A stretch of DNA of 16,395 nt from JBGOUV01 sp041477815 (GCA_041477815.1 JBGOUV010000120.1:1-16395); one strand, 5' to 3'. Positions 1 through 7,096 are shown, numbered from the stretch's first letter. Program-made: numbers and translations. The notes: a model not told the origin generated them from the sequence alone.

Positions 1-3
1 GGC

Positions 4-1143
4 CTACAACCTCTTAATGCGGACCTCTTTGAACTCCGTCCAGTACCCTTTGCGGTGCGTCTGCAGTTCCACGTGCCCTTCCTCGAGATTCTCCAGCGCG
101 TCGTACTCCATCACGTTCTCGCCGTTGATCCGCACCAGCGCCCGGCGCCCCTGGACCCAGAGCTGCAGCAGGTACCACTTCTCGTCCTCAATACGCGGGT
201 AGATCGCTCTCTTGTAGTAGTAGAGCGACCCGGTCGGGAAGTGCGCCTCCTCCACGTTGTGCAACTGGATCTCGTAGTGTCGCGCCCTCAGCCCCTGGCC
301 GTCGGACCGGAACAGGACGCCGCCGTTGTGATACCGCGAAGCCCGGATGTAGCACTGGAGCTCCAGGTCTTTGTAGCTGGCGCGGGTGGCGAGGTGTCCC
401 GCGCCGTCGCCCCGCAGCACCGGCCCCAGCGCCTGAAACCCCGGCTCCCCCTCCGAGACGTACCATTTCGCCGCCAGGTCCTCCGGGCCGCCGTACAAGG
501 TCTCCCACTTCTCGGTCGCCGGCAGCTCCTGGACCCGCAGATTCCGGAAGCGCAGCGGATAAGAGAGGCTCATAATACCCAGGTAGCCGCGCCGCAGCCG
601 ATACCGCAGATCGCCGGTCTCCTGCACGTTGAGATCCTGCACCACCTCGTCGTTGACCCACACCCGCAGCGCGGGCCAATTCATATGGATGCGCAGCGTG
701 TTCCACGACCGGTCCTTCACGTTCACCCGCTGCGGGGCCACCAGGGGAAACACGGCTCCCATGGACTGCGGCGTCGGCGCTTTGTCCACCTGGTGAAACA
801 ACTTGATCTGCATCCCGCACCAGGTGGGACGGCCGTGCTCCGGCGCGTGGAGGTAGATGCCGGAATCCGACCAGTCCTGCACATAGAACTCGCAGCGGAG
901 ATCGAAGTTCTCGTACTGTTTCCCGGACCGCAGCCAGGCCGGGAATCCGGACCCCTCGTGGATGACCACCTCTCCGTCGCGCCGGTAGAAGGCCGACTCC
1001 GGGCCGTCCTGCACGGTCCAGCCGGCGAACGGCTCCTCCGCCGCGCCGGCCAGCCAGGGAAATAAGCAGCCGGCCAGAAATTGCCGCCGGTTGGGATCCG
1101 CTCCCTCACGGTCGCGGTTCGGTGCTGGTACAATCATTCGCAT
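4..1143 (-). CDS. Secreted protein with two tandem DUF1080 (3-keto-disaccharide hydrolase-like) domains
   Basis: About 379 aa. After a short N-terminus there is a twin-arginine-like leader (NRRQFLAGCLFPWLAGAA) ending in a hydrophobic stretch, so export is likely. Two concanavalin-like DUF1080 units follow. The first runs from FAGWTVQDGP to LRFRNLRVQEL with the typical SDSGIYLHA core. The second runs from WETLYGG to FKEVRIKRL with HNGGVLFRSDG and a RRALVRINGENV strand. Such proteins are annotated as 3-keto-glycoside hydrolases or glycan-binding domains in Acidobacteriota and Planctomycetota; this one is longer than a single-domain member because the fold is duplicated. The frame stays open to an ATG at 1224, but I chose the ATG at 1143 (another at 1137 is equally possible) because a TACAAT box lies 8 bases upstream and the longer start would run antisense across a possible ThuA remnant. 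No Shine-Dalgarno sequence is visible. The family call is firm; the enzymatic activity is not established. Confidence 0.85.
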   Translation of the reverse strand: MRMIVPAPNRDREGADPNRRQFLAGCLFPWLAGAAEEPFAGWTVQDGPESAFYRRDGEVVIHEGSGFPAWLRSGKQYENFDLRCEFYVQDWSDSGIYLHAPEHGRPTWCGMQIKLFHQVDKAPTPQSMGAVFPLVAPQRVNVKDRSWNTLRIHMNWPALRVWVNDEVVQDLNVQETGDLRYRLRRGYLGIMSLSYPLRFRNLRVQELPATEKWETLYGGPEDLAAKWYVSEGEPGFQALGPVLRGDGAGHLATRASYKDLELQCYIRASRYHNGGVLFRSDGQGLRARHYEIQLHNVEEAHFPTGSLYYYKRAIYPRIEDEKWYLLQLWVQGRRALVRINGENVMEYDALENLEEGHVELQTHRKGYWTEFKEVRIKRL

Positions 1144-1151
1144 AATCGGGA

Positions 1152-1157
1152 ATTGTA
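1152..1157 (-). promoter_or_regulatory. Putative -10 box (TACAAT) of the DUF1080 gene
   Basis: Read on the minus strand the sequence is GCTACAATTCCCGATTATG. The -10 hexamer ends 8 bases before the ATG at 1143. A transcript starting 6-8 bases after the hexamer would begin at or next to the start codon, so a leaderless mRNA is inferred. No convincing -35 is seen. Confidence 0.45.
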
Positions 1158-1176
1158 GCCGACCGCGAGGATTCGG

Positions 1177-1281
1177 ATGAAGACTTTTTGGTCCCCCGGC
1201 CATACCACCGAGGGTCTCAACCACCCCATGACCCAGCGCCTGATCCGCAACGCCACCCGCTGGCTGCTAAGACTGGACTGA
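1177..1281 (+). pseudogene. Possible remnant of a ThuA-like protein C-terminus (34 codons)
   Basis: A short open frame begins ATGAAGACT and ends TGA seven bases before the next gene. It encodes MKTFWSPGHTTEGLNHP followed by a segment ending RNATRWLLRLD. The F-x-x-PGH-x-T-E spacing, the central NHP...Q and the final NA-x-RW-LL match how ThuA-like (trehalose utilisation, class I glutamine amidotransferase fold) proteins usually end. The frame is closed upstream by a TAG at 1156-1158, so only a tail is present. ThuA and DUF1080 proteins often occur together in Acidobacteriota sugar loci, which fits the divergent DUF1080 gene next door. It could also be a real 34-aa peptide or chance, and I have no alignment to confirm homology. 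Confidence 0.35.
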
Positions 1282-1287
1282 CCAACT

Positions 1288-2160
1288 ATGAAACGAACTT
1301 TGCTCGCCTCCCCCTTCGCTCTTCTCCTTCTGACCGTCGCCCTCAGCCAGCCGTCCCTCACCCGCCAAATCGCTCCCGGCGTGTGGTTTCGCGCCGCCGA
1401 CACCGCCAAGAACATCATTGCCAACAGCGGCTGGGTCGAGTTCCGCGACTGGGTCCTGGTCATTGATGCGAACTACCCCTGGGGCGCCCGGGCGATCCTC
1501 CCGGACCTCCGCCAAACCACCAAGAAGCCCATCCGCTTCGTGTTCGACACCCACTACCACGCCGACCACGCCTTCGGAAACAGCATCTTCGTCGATGAGG
1601 GCGCCGCCATTGTCTGTTCCGAGGACTGCTTCACCGAATCGAAAGCCAAGAACCCCGCGCAGTGGAAACCCGAGCGCCCCACCGACCGCCTCGAACATCC
1701 CCAGCTCGCCTTCCGCGACCGGATGGTCTTCGACGACGGCAACCAGCGCGTCGAACTGCTAAAAATGGGCCCCGGCCACACCCTGGGCGACGCCGTGGCC
1801 TGGCTCCCCCAGCACCGCATTCTTTTCACCGGCGACCTCTGCGTCAACCGTCCCGGCAACAACGTCGCCGACCCGGACGCCGACCCCGAGGGTTGGGTCC
1901 GCGGCCTCGACCGCATGCTCTTGCTCGATGTCGGCATCCTCATCCCCGGTCACGGCGTCCAGGGGACCAAGGACGCCATCCGCGGCCAGCGCGCCTATCT
2001 GGCCGATCTGATCCGGCAGGTCCGTGACGGCATCCGGCGCGGCGCCACCCCCGATCAGCTCGAAAAGCAGGTCGACCTCTCCGCCCACAAGCCCTGGGGC
2101 CAGGACGAAGTACGTAACAAGACCTCCGTGCGCGCGGTGTACGCCAAGCTCAGTCGCTGA
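1288..2160 (+). CDS. Exported metallo-beta-lactamase-fold hydrolase
   Basis: 290 aa with a cleavable-looking signal peptide (MKRTLLASPFALLLLTVALS) and then a metallo-beta-lactamase fold. Metal ligands are visible in order: H89-x-H91-x-D93-H94 (HYHADH), H164 in GHTLGD, D183 in TGDLC and H222 in PGHG. This set supports a dinuclear zinc hydrolase of the glyoxalase II/MBL superfamily, probably acting outside the cytoplasm. It resembles the SoxH/quinoprotein-relay-like MBL proteins rather than true beta-lactamases; the substrate cannot be told from sequence. No strong Shine-Dalgarno sequence precedes the ATG. The 3' end overlaps the convergent PIN toxin gene by 11 bases, so the two genes share their last codons on opposite strands and no terminator lies between them. 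Confidence 0.85.
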   Translation: MKRTLLASPFALLLLTVALSQPSLTRQIAPGVWFRAADTAKNIIANSGWVEFRDWVLVIDANYPWGARAILPDLRQTTKKPIRFVFDTHYHADHAFGNSIFVDEGAAIVCSEDCFTESKAKNPAQWKPERPTDRLEHPQLAFRDRMVFDDGNQRVELLKMGPGHTLGDAVAWLPQHRILFTGDLCVNRPGNNVADPDADPEGWVRGLDRMLLLDVGILIPGHGVQGTKDAIRGQRAYLADLIRQVRDGIRRGATPDQLEKQVDLSAHKPWGQDEVRNKTSVRAVYAKLSR

Positions 2161-2563
2161 CGGGATGGATGGAAACAACACGCACAGCCTTGGTTCTGTG
2201 AATAGGCCGGCCTAATCGCTCTGTAGTGATCAACTCGTCGGAGCTCGTCGAAGTCGCGGCGCAAATATGGAACGCTTCCATGGCGTCCAGCCCACTCGCG
2301 CAGGCTTCCTGCCAGGCTTCTTCCAAGAACTCCTCGCCTGCCTCAGCACATAGCGCAGCGTCCGCGAAGAATGCCTCGTAAAGCTGCACTTCCGCTTCGT
2401 TCCGATGGAAAATGGCTTTCGGAAGGACTTCCATTCTGACGAAGATACTACTGACAAACTCGCGCTCTGGATCATCCAGGATTTCCAGAGCCTTCGCCCA
2501 AACTGGTCCTTTGCCGCGCGCCGCCGCAATCAACACCCGCGAGTCGATAAATGTCCGAATCAC
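2150..2563 (-). CDS. PIN-domain ribonuclease, VapC-like toxin
   Basis: 137 aa beginning (GTG)IRTFIDSRVLIAAARG. PIN fold acidic residues are in place: D7 in the first strand (FIDS), E45 (RMEVLPKA), D93 (GLDAMEAFH) and E115 in ELITTER, the position taken by Asp or Glu in this PIN subgroup. VapC-like toxins cleave tRNA or rRNA and are silenced by a co-expressed antitoxin. The frame is open 102 bases further upstream, but the GTG at 2563 is preferred. There the protein starts directly at the PIN core, and the start overlaps the stop of the upstream antitoxin by four bases (GTGA), a classic translational-coupling arrangement. No separate Shine-Dalgarno sequence is needed or seen. The last codons overlap the end of the convergent metallo-hydrolase gene. 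Confidence in the PIN family is high; target RNA unknown. Confidence 0.8.
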   Translation of the reverse strand: MIRTFIDSRVLIAAARGKGPVWAKALEILDDPEREFVSSIFVRMEVLPKAIFHRNEAEVQLYEAFFADAALCAEAGEEFLEEAWQEACASGLDAMEAFHICAATSTSSDELITTERLGRPIHRTKAVRVVSIHPVSD

Positions 2564-2757
2564 GTGTGACTTGGCCGGCGGCGACGCCGCGAGATCTCCT
2601 GCTCCAGTTCCTCCCATCCCAGCAACGGGACACCTGACAGGACGATCCTCTTGCGAAGTTCGCATAGGAGCCTGCCCAGGGCCGTCTTAGGTCCGTAATC
2701 CAGCTCGCTCCCGCCGGGTTCGGGCTCCGGGGTTGAAGCGGCTCTTCCTCGTTTCAT
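2560..2757 (-). CDS. Small antitoxin partner of the PIN toxin
   Basis: 65 aa. The C-terminal half reads LGRLLCELRKRIVLSGVPLL then GWEELEQEISRRR. This is the pattern of the short antitoxins that precede PIN toxins of this subgroup: an L-x-x-LR-x-R-I helix, SG-x-LL and WEE-(I/L)-E-x-E-(I/V)-x-R-R. The basic tail ends at TGA 2560-2562, overlapping the toxin's GTG. The N-terminal 20 residues are Pro/Gly/Glu-rich and probably disordered. The chosen ATG at 2757 has a GGAGG directly upstream but only one base away, so the true start may be slightly inside. A second, much larger antisense frame continues upstream through the TPR gene; I treat that as fortuitous. Antitoxins of this type bind the toxin and usually autoregulate their promoter, which here would lie in the 66-base divergent gap to the TPR gene. 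Confidence 0.7.
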   Translation of the reverse strand: MKRGRAASTPEPEPGGSELDYGPKTALGRLLCELRKRIVLSGVPLLGWEELEQEISRRRRRPSHT

Positions 2758-2801
2758 GCCTCCAGCACACCAAAGGAAACTCCACCCGCCGCCTGACGCG
2801 C

Positions 2802-2807
2802 TACAAT
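2802..2807 (+). promoter_or_regulatory. Putative -10 box (TACAAT) of the TPR-led operon
   Basis: GCTACAAT lies 16 bases before the ATG at 2824, the same GCTACAAT octamer as in front of the DUF1080 gene. The predicted transcript would have a leader of only about 8-10 bases with no Shine-Dalgarno sequence. No good -35 is visible. Confidence 0.45.
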
Positions 2808-2823
2808 ATGCCGTAATCCCCCT

Positions 2824-4449
2824 ATGCGCTACCGATCCACGCTTCTCTGGCTCGCGTTCTCTCTCCCCCTGGCCCCGCAGCACACCCACGCTCCCTCTTC
2901 CGAAAAGCCGGCGGTACTGCTGCCGGGTGTGGCCCGGTATCACCATCCCATCGTCACCCGCAGTTCCGAGGCCCAGGCCTTCTTCGACCAGGGTCTTACC
3001 ATGATCTACGGGTTCAACCGCTTCGAGGCCGTCCGCTCGTTCCGCCGCGCCGCCGAGCTCGACCCCCGCGCGCCTATGCCTCACTGGGGCCTCGCCCTGG
3101 CCCACACGCCGCACGTCAACATGGACCTCGACGGCGATGTCGACCTCGCCCGCGCCCACGAGGCCATTCAAAGGGCGCGGTCCCTGGCTCCCGCCGGCCC
3201 CGAGCGCGATTACATCGAGGCCCTCGCCCCGCGCACCTCTCCCGACCCCAAGGCCAACCCGGCCCCGCTCAACCTTGCCTACATAGACTCCATGGCCGCC
3301 CTCCACCGTCGCTACCCCGACGACCTCGACGCCGCCGTCCTGTACGCCGAATCTCTCATGGTCCCGCATCGCTGGCAGTGGTTTACCCCCGATGGCAAGC
3401 CGAACGAGTTCACCGCCGAAGCCATCGCCGTTCTCGAAGAGGTGATGCTGCGTCATCCCGGCCATCAGGGCGCCAACCACTTGCATGTCCACGCCGTGGA
3501 GATGGGTCCCGACAAGACGCGCGGCCTGCCCAGCGCGCTGCGCCTGCTCCAGCAGCCCCCCGGTACCGGCCACCTGGTTCACATGGCCGGCCATATCTTC
3601 CTCCAGACCGGCGACTGGGACCTGGTCGCCCGCTCCAACGAGCACGCCGTCCAGATGGATCGCGGCTATATGCACCTCACCGGCGTCACTACCGGCGCCT
3701 ACGCTTTCGGCTACCACCCGCACAACCTCCATTTCATCGTGGTCGCCCGCATGGCCCAGGGCCGCTTTGAGGACGCCTGGCGCGCCGTCCAGGAGCTGGA
3801 AGCGGCGGCCCAGCCCGGCATCGCCGCCATGCCCGAGATGGCCGACTACTTTCTCCCGAACACCGTGTTCGTCCTCGCCCGCTTCCAGAAATGGGACCCG
3901 ATCCTCCAACTGCCCGCCCCCGCTGAGAAGTTGCTGGTCAGCCGCGCCATCCGCCACTATGCCCGCGCCCTCGCCCAGCTTGCCCAAGGCCGCCGCGCCG
4001 CTGCCGCCGTCGAGCAGCAGGCCCTGGAGGCGGTCCGCAGGCTGGTCCCGCCGGGCGCCCCGTTCTCCAATAACACCCTCGAGAACCTCCTGAAGATTCC
4101 CGCCGCCATCCTGGACGCCCGCCTCGCCCCCACTCCCGCCGCCTCGATCGACCACTGGAAACGCGCCGTCGCCGCCCAGGACGCCCTGGCCTACGACGAG
4201 CCTGCCCCCTGGTACTATCCAGTCCGCGAGTCGCTCGGCGCCGCCCTGCTTCGCGACGGCCAGGCCGCACCGGCCGAGGCCGTCTTCCGCGAAGGCCTCC
4301 GCCGCCAGCCCCGCAACGGCCGGCTCCTGTTCGGCCTGCTCGAATCCCTCCGGGCCCAGAACAACACCGCCGCCGCCGGTTTCGTCCAAATGGAATTCGA
4401 CCGCGCCTGGAAACAGGCCACGGTGAAGCTCCGCCTCGAGGACCTTTAG
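2824..4449 (+). CDS. Secreted TPR-repeat protein with conserved histidine motifs
   Basis: 541 aa. A hydrophobic leader (MRYRSTLLWLAFSLPLAP) predicts export. Helical TPR-type repeats cover most of the protein, starting with FFDQGLTMIYGFNRFEAV, RSFRRAAELDP and MPHWGLALAH, and ending with LGAALLRDGQAAPAEAVFRE. Between them sit unusual His-containing motifs: PHRW near 181-184, HLHVHAVE at 219-226, HLVHMAGH at 250-257 and HPHNLHF at 298-304. These recur in a family of Acidobacteriota TPR proteins of about 550 aa whose function is unknown to me. A metal or heme site built on the TPR scaffold is my inference. It is the first gene of an apparent operon; the next start is three bases after its stop. 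Cytosine-ending codons dominate, as in the two downstream genes. Confidence 0.75.
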   Translation: MRYRSTLLWLAFSLPLAPQHTHAPSSEKPAVLLPGVARYHHPIVTRSSEAQAFFDQGLTMIYGFNRFEAVRSFRRAAELDPRAPMPHWGLALAHTPHVNMDLDGDVDLARAHEAIQRARSLAPAGPERDYIEALAPRTSPDPKANPAPLNLAYIDSMAALHRRYPDDLDAAVLYAESLMVPHRWQWFTPDGKPNEFTAEAIAVLEEVMLRHPGHQGANHLHVHAVEMGPDKTRGLPSALRLLQQPPGTGHLVHMAGHIFLQTGDWDLVARSNEHAVQMDRGYMHLTGVTTGAYAFGYHPHNLHFIVVARMAQGRFEDAWRAVQELEAAAQPGIAAMPEMADYFLPNTVFVLARFQKWDPILQLPAPAEKLLVSRAIRHYARALAQLAQGRRAAAAVEQQALEAVRRLVPPGAPFSNNTLENLLKIPAAILDARLAPTPAASIDHWKRAVAAQDALAYDEPAPWYYPVRESLGAALLRDGQAAPAEAVFREGLRRQPRNGRLLFGLLESLRAQNNTAAAGFVQMEFDRAWKQATVKLRLEDL

Positions 4450-4452
4450 CCC

Positions 4453-5658
4453 ATGACCGGCTGCCGGCTCGCTCTTTGTTTGCTCCTGACCGTAGCCTCC
4501 GGCTGCCGCCGCCGGCCGGCGCCCATCATCTCCGAGGTCCGGATGCAGGATCCCGCCGCCCGTCGCCGGCTCTTGCGCGGGATTTACGAGGGCCAGGGAC
4601 AATGGCGTTGGACCGCCCGGGCTTTCGCCGTCTCGCTCGACTCTCCGCCCCCGGACCAAACCCCCTACGTGCAGCTCGACTTCACCCTGCCAGAGGAGCT
4701 GATGAGCCAGACGGGAACCGCCACCCTACTGGCCAGAGTGAACGGCGTCGAAGCGGGCCGCCATACCTACGACCAGCAGGGTCGCTATCTGTTCGAAAGC
4801 CCGATTCCTCGACCGGCCCTGCAGAAGCGCCGGGGCCCCGCCGAGGTCGAGTTCGAGATCGACAAGTCCTTCACCGACGGCGGCCAGGTCCGGGGCCTCA
4901 TCGTCGTTTCGGCCGGCCTCAAGCCTTACGAACAGACCACCGGGTTCGCTCGCGAGCAGATGCAACTCTCCCGCGAAGGCTACGCCAAGGTCCTGGAGCA
5001 GCGCCATCTCCGCCTGCCTTTGGAAAAGCAGCGCGAGCTGATGCGGCTGTTTCACGACCTGCCGGTGTGGCAAAATCTGTGGTTCCACAATGTCCGTATC
5101 ATCAAGAACCCGCTGGATCTCTGGATGATGCAGCAGATCATCTACGAAGTGCAGCCCGACTTCATCGTCGAGACCGGAACCTGGCAAGGCGGCTCGGCGC
5201 TCTACTGGGCCCATACCCTGCACGGCATGGGCCTCGAAAACTCCCGTGTCCTGACCGTGGACATTCAGAACCTCACCCAGGGAGCCTCTCAGCACTTTCT
5301 CTGGAAGAAGTACGTGCAGTTCTTCCTCGGCAGCTCCACCGATCCGGCCGTCGTCTCCCGTATCGCCGAGAGGGTGAAGGGCCACAAGACCCTGGTCACC
5401 CTCGACTCCGACCACTCCATGCCACACGTCCTGCGCGAGCTCCGTATGTACTCGCCCCTGGTCAGCCCCGGCGGCTACCTCGTTGTAGAGGATACCCACC
5501 TCGACGGAGTTCCCACGCAGCCCGATTTCGGCCCTGGCCCCATGTCCGCCCTGCGCCGCTTCCTCGACGAAGGCGGCAGCCGCGACTTCGAGCCGGACCT
5601 CACCCGCGAGGCCCTGGTCATGACCTTCAACCCCGGCGGCTGGCTCCGCCGCAAATGA
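4453..5658 (+). CDS. Putative lipoprotein with CmcI-like (cephalosporin hydroxylase family) domain
   Basis: 401 aa. The N-terminus (MTGCRLALCLLLTVASGC) looks like a lipoprotein signal with the lipobox Cys at 18, followed by basic residues. Residues about 30-160 form a beta-rich region (YVQLDFTLPEELM, TATLLARVNGVEAGRH) that I cannot assign. The C-terminal domain is a Rossmann-like CmcI/cephalosporin-hydroxylase unit. It has the nucleotide loop E240-TGTWQGGS, the strand VLTVDIQ, LDSDH at 317-321 and VEDTH at 345-349. The Asp of LDSDH and the Glu-Asp pair of VEDTH match the metal site expected for this O-methyltransferase-like family. Family members act with S-adenosylmethionine, which is not expected outside the cytoplasm, so either the leader is not a secretion signal or the domain has another role. 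It sits three bases after the TPR gene and 19 before the dehydratase gene. Confidence 0.75.
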   Translation: MTGCRLALCLLLTVASGCRRRPAPIISEVRMQDPAARRRLLRGIYEGQGQWRWTARAFAVSLDSPPPDQTPYVQLDFTLPEELMSQTGTATLLARVNGVEAGRHTYDQQGRYLFESPIPRPALQKRRGPAEVEFEIDKSFTDGGQVRGLIVVSAGLKPYEQTTGFAREQMQLSREGYAKVLEQRHLRLPLEKQRELMRLFHDLPVWQNLWFHNVRIIKNPLDLWMMQQIIYEVQPDFIVETGTWQGGSALYWAHTLHGMGLENSRVLTVDIQNLTQGASQHFLWKKYVQFFLGSSTDPAVVSRIAERVKGHKTLVTLDSDHSMPHVLRELRMYSPLVSPGGYLVVEDTHLDGVPTQPDFGPGPMSALRRFLDEGGSRDFEPDLTREALVMTFNPGGWLRRK

Positions 5659-5677
5659 GTCTTCTGGAGGAACACGT

Positions 5678-6997
5678 ATGAATCGCCGCCAAGCTTTGCA
5701 ATCCCTCACCGCCGCCGCGGCCTCCCCCCTCGCCGCCGCCCAATCCACCGCCCGCCGCGGCCTGCCCCCCGTCAAGATCACCGACGTCAAAGTAATACTC
5801 ACCCAGCCCGGCAGCGACCACCTGGTCATCGTCAAGGTCCTGACCGACGAGCCCGGCCTCTACGGCGTGGGCTGCGCCACCCACCGCGAGCGCCCCCTGG
5901 CCGTGGCCGCCGCCGTCGAGCAGTATCTCAAGCCCTTCGTCATCGGCCGCAACGCCGACGAGATCGAGGACATCTGGCAATCCGCCTACGTCTCCTCCTA
6001 CTTCCGCTCCGGCGTCACCCTCAACAACGCGCTCAGCGGCGTCGACGGCGCCCTCTGGGATATCCTCGGCAAGCGCTGCGGCGTGCCCGTCTACAAGCTG
6101 CTCGGCGGCAAGGTTCGGACCGCCGCCCCGCTCTACGGCCACGCCAGCGCCCGCGAGCTTCCGGCCCTGGAAGACCAGGTCCGCAAGTGGATGGCGCAGG
6201 GTTACCGTCACGTCCGCATCCAGCTCGCCACGCCCGGCTTTTCCGGCTACGGCGTCTCCGGCGCCGCGACCTCCCCCGAAGTCCAGCGCATGCGTCCTGA
6301 AGGCACCCCTCCCTCGCCCGTTTTCGAGCCCACGCCTTACGTCAATACCGTCATCAAGATGTTCGATTACCTGCGCTCGAAGATCGGATTCGACGTCGAG
6401 CTGCTCCACGACGTCCACGAGCGCACGCCCCCCAACCAGGCCATCCAGCTCTGCAAGGCCGTCGAACCCTACCGGCCGTTCTTCATGGAGGACCCCTTCG
6501 CCCCCGAGGACGTCGCCTGGTTCCGCGTCCTGCGCCAGCAAACCGCCTGCGCCATCGCCATGGGCGAGTTGTTCGTCAACCGCAACGAGTGGGTCCCCCT
6601 GGTCGCCGAGCGCCTCATCGACTTCATCCGCCTCCACATCTCTGCAGTAGGCGGCTTGAACATGGCCCGCAAGGTCGCCGCCTGCTGCGAATTCTTCCAC
6701 GTCCGCACCGCCTGGCACGGCCCCGGCAACGTCTCGCCCATCGGCCACGCCGTCAACCTGCACCTCGACCTGGCCTCTTACAACTTCGGCATCCAGGAGC
6801 AGAACGTCTTCTCCGACACCACCCGCGAAGTGTTCCCCGGCGCCCCCGAGATCAAAGGCGGCTACCTCTACGCCAACGACCGCCCCGGCCTCGGCATCGA
6901 CATCGACGAGAGAATCGCCGCCAAGTTCCCCTACAAGACCCCCGGCGGCAGCCGCGGCAACGACCGCCGCCTCGACGGCTCGATCGTGCGGCCGTAG
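5678..6997 (+). CDS. Tat-exported enolase-superfamily sugar-acid dehydratase (mannonate dehydratase/RspA-like)
   Basis: 439 aa. A twin-arginine leader (MNRRQALQSLTAAAASPLAAA) precedes an enolase-superfamily fold: capping domain KITDVKVILTQPG, then a barrel with mandelate-racemase/ManD features. Metal ligands fit D245 (in HDVHE, with H247), E271 (MEDPF) and E297 (GELF). Other active-site candidates are H320 (RLHIS) and H347 (AWHGPG). The C-terminal FSDTTREVFPGAPEIKGGY and RPGLGIDIDE are hallmarks of the D-mannonate/D-gluconate dehydratase subgroup. Catalysis would be loss of water from a sugar acid to a 2-keto-3-deoxy acid. A periplasmic location is unusual for classical ManD but common in Solibacter-type genomes. 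GGAGG at 5666-5670 fixes the start. It ends a three-gene operon. The exact substrate is uncertain because low-activity and inactive members share these motifs. Confidence 0.88.
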   Translation: MNRRQALQSLTAAAASPLAAAQSTARRGLPPVKITDVKVILTQPGSDHLVIVKVLTDEPGLYGVGCATHRERPLAVAAAVEQYLKPFVIGRNADEIEDIWQSAYVSSYFRSGVTLNNALSGVDGALWDILGKRCGVPVYKLLGGKVRTAAPLYGHASARELPALEDQVRKWMAQGYRHVRIQLATPGFSGYGVSGAATSPEVQRMRPEGTPPSPVFEPTPYVNTVIKMFDYLRSKIGFDVELLHDVHERTPPNQAIQLCKAVEPYRPFFMEDPFAPEDVAWFRVLRQQTACAIAMGELFVNRNEWVPLVAERLIDFIRLHISAVGGLNMARKVAACCEFFHVRTAWHGPGNVSPIGHAVNLHLDLASYNFGIQEQNVFSDTTREVFPGAPEIKGGYLYANDRPGLGIDIDERIAAKFPYKTPGGSRGNDRRLDGSIVRP

Positions 6998-7096
6998 GAC
7001 ATGCCTCTGGCCTCTATTTCCCGGTCCCCTCCCAGGTCACCATCCGAGAGATGCGCCGCCTTCCCACTCCATAGAGTCGCCCCGCCATCCGGCCTC

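Noticed and set aside
55..1065. Long plus-strand open frame opposite the DUF1080 gene
   Set aside because: No recognisable domain; it mirrors a gene whose tandem DUF1080 domains are clear on the other strand.
1144..1224. Longer N-terminus for the DUF1080 protein from the ATG at 1224
   Set aside because: It would place about 27 extra residues before the Tat-like leader and override the TACAAT box at 1152-1157.
2758..4659. Very long minus-strand open frame through the TPR gene that continues into the antitoxin frame
   Set aside because: Its product is Gly/Val/Glu-rich low-complexity sequence antisense to a convincing TPR gene with C-rich codons. Only the last 65 codons, downstream of ATG 2757, look like a protein family.
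4476..5681. Plus-strand open frame in a second frame of the CmcI-like gene
   Set aside because: Arg/Pro/Ala-rich shadow without motifs; the 4453 frame carries the lipoprotein-like leader and CmcI motifs.
5627..6763. Minus-strand open frame opposite the dehydratase gene
   Set aside because: Gly/Asp/Val-rich antisense shadow of a complete enolase-superfamily gene.
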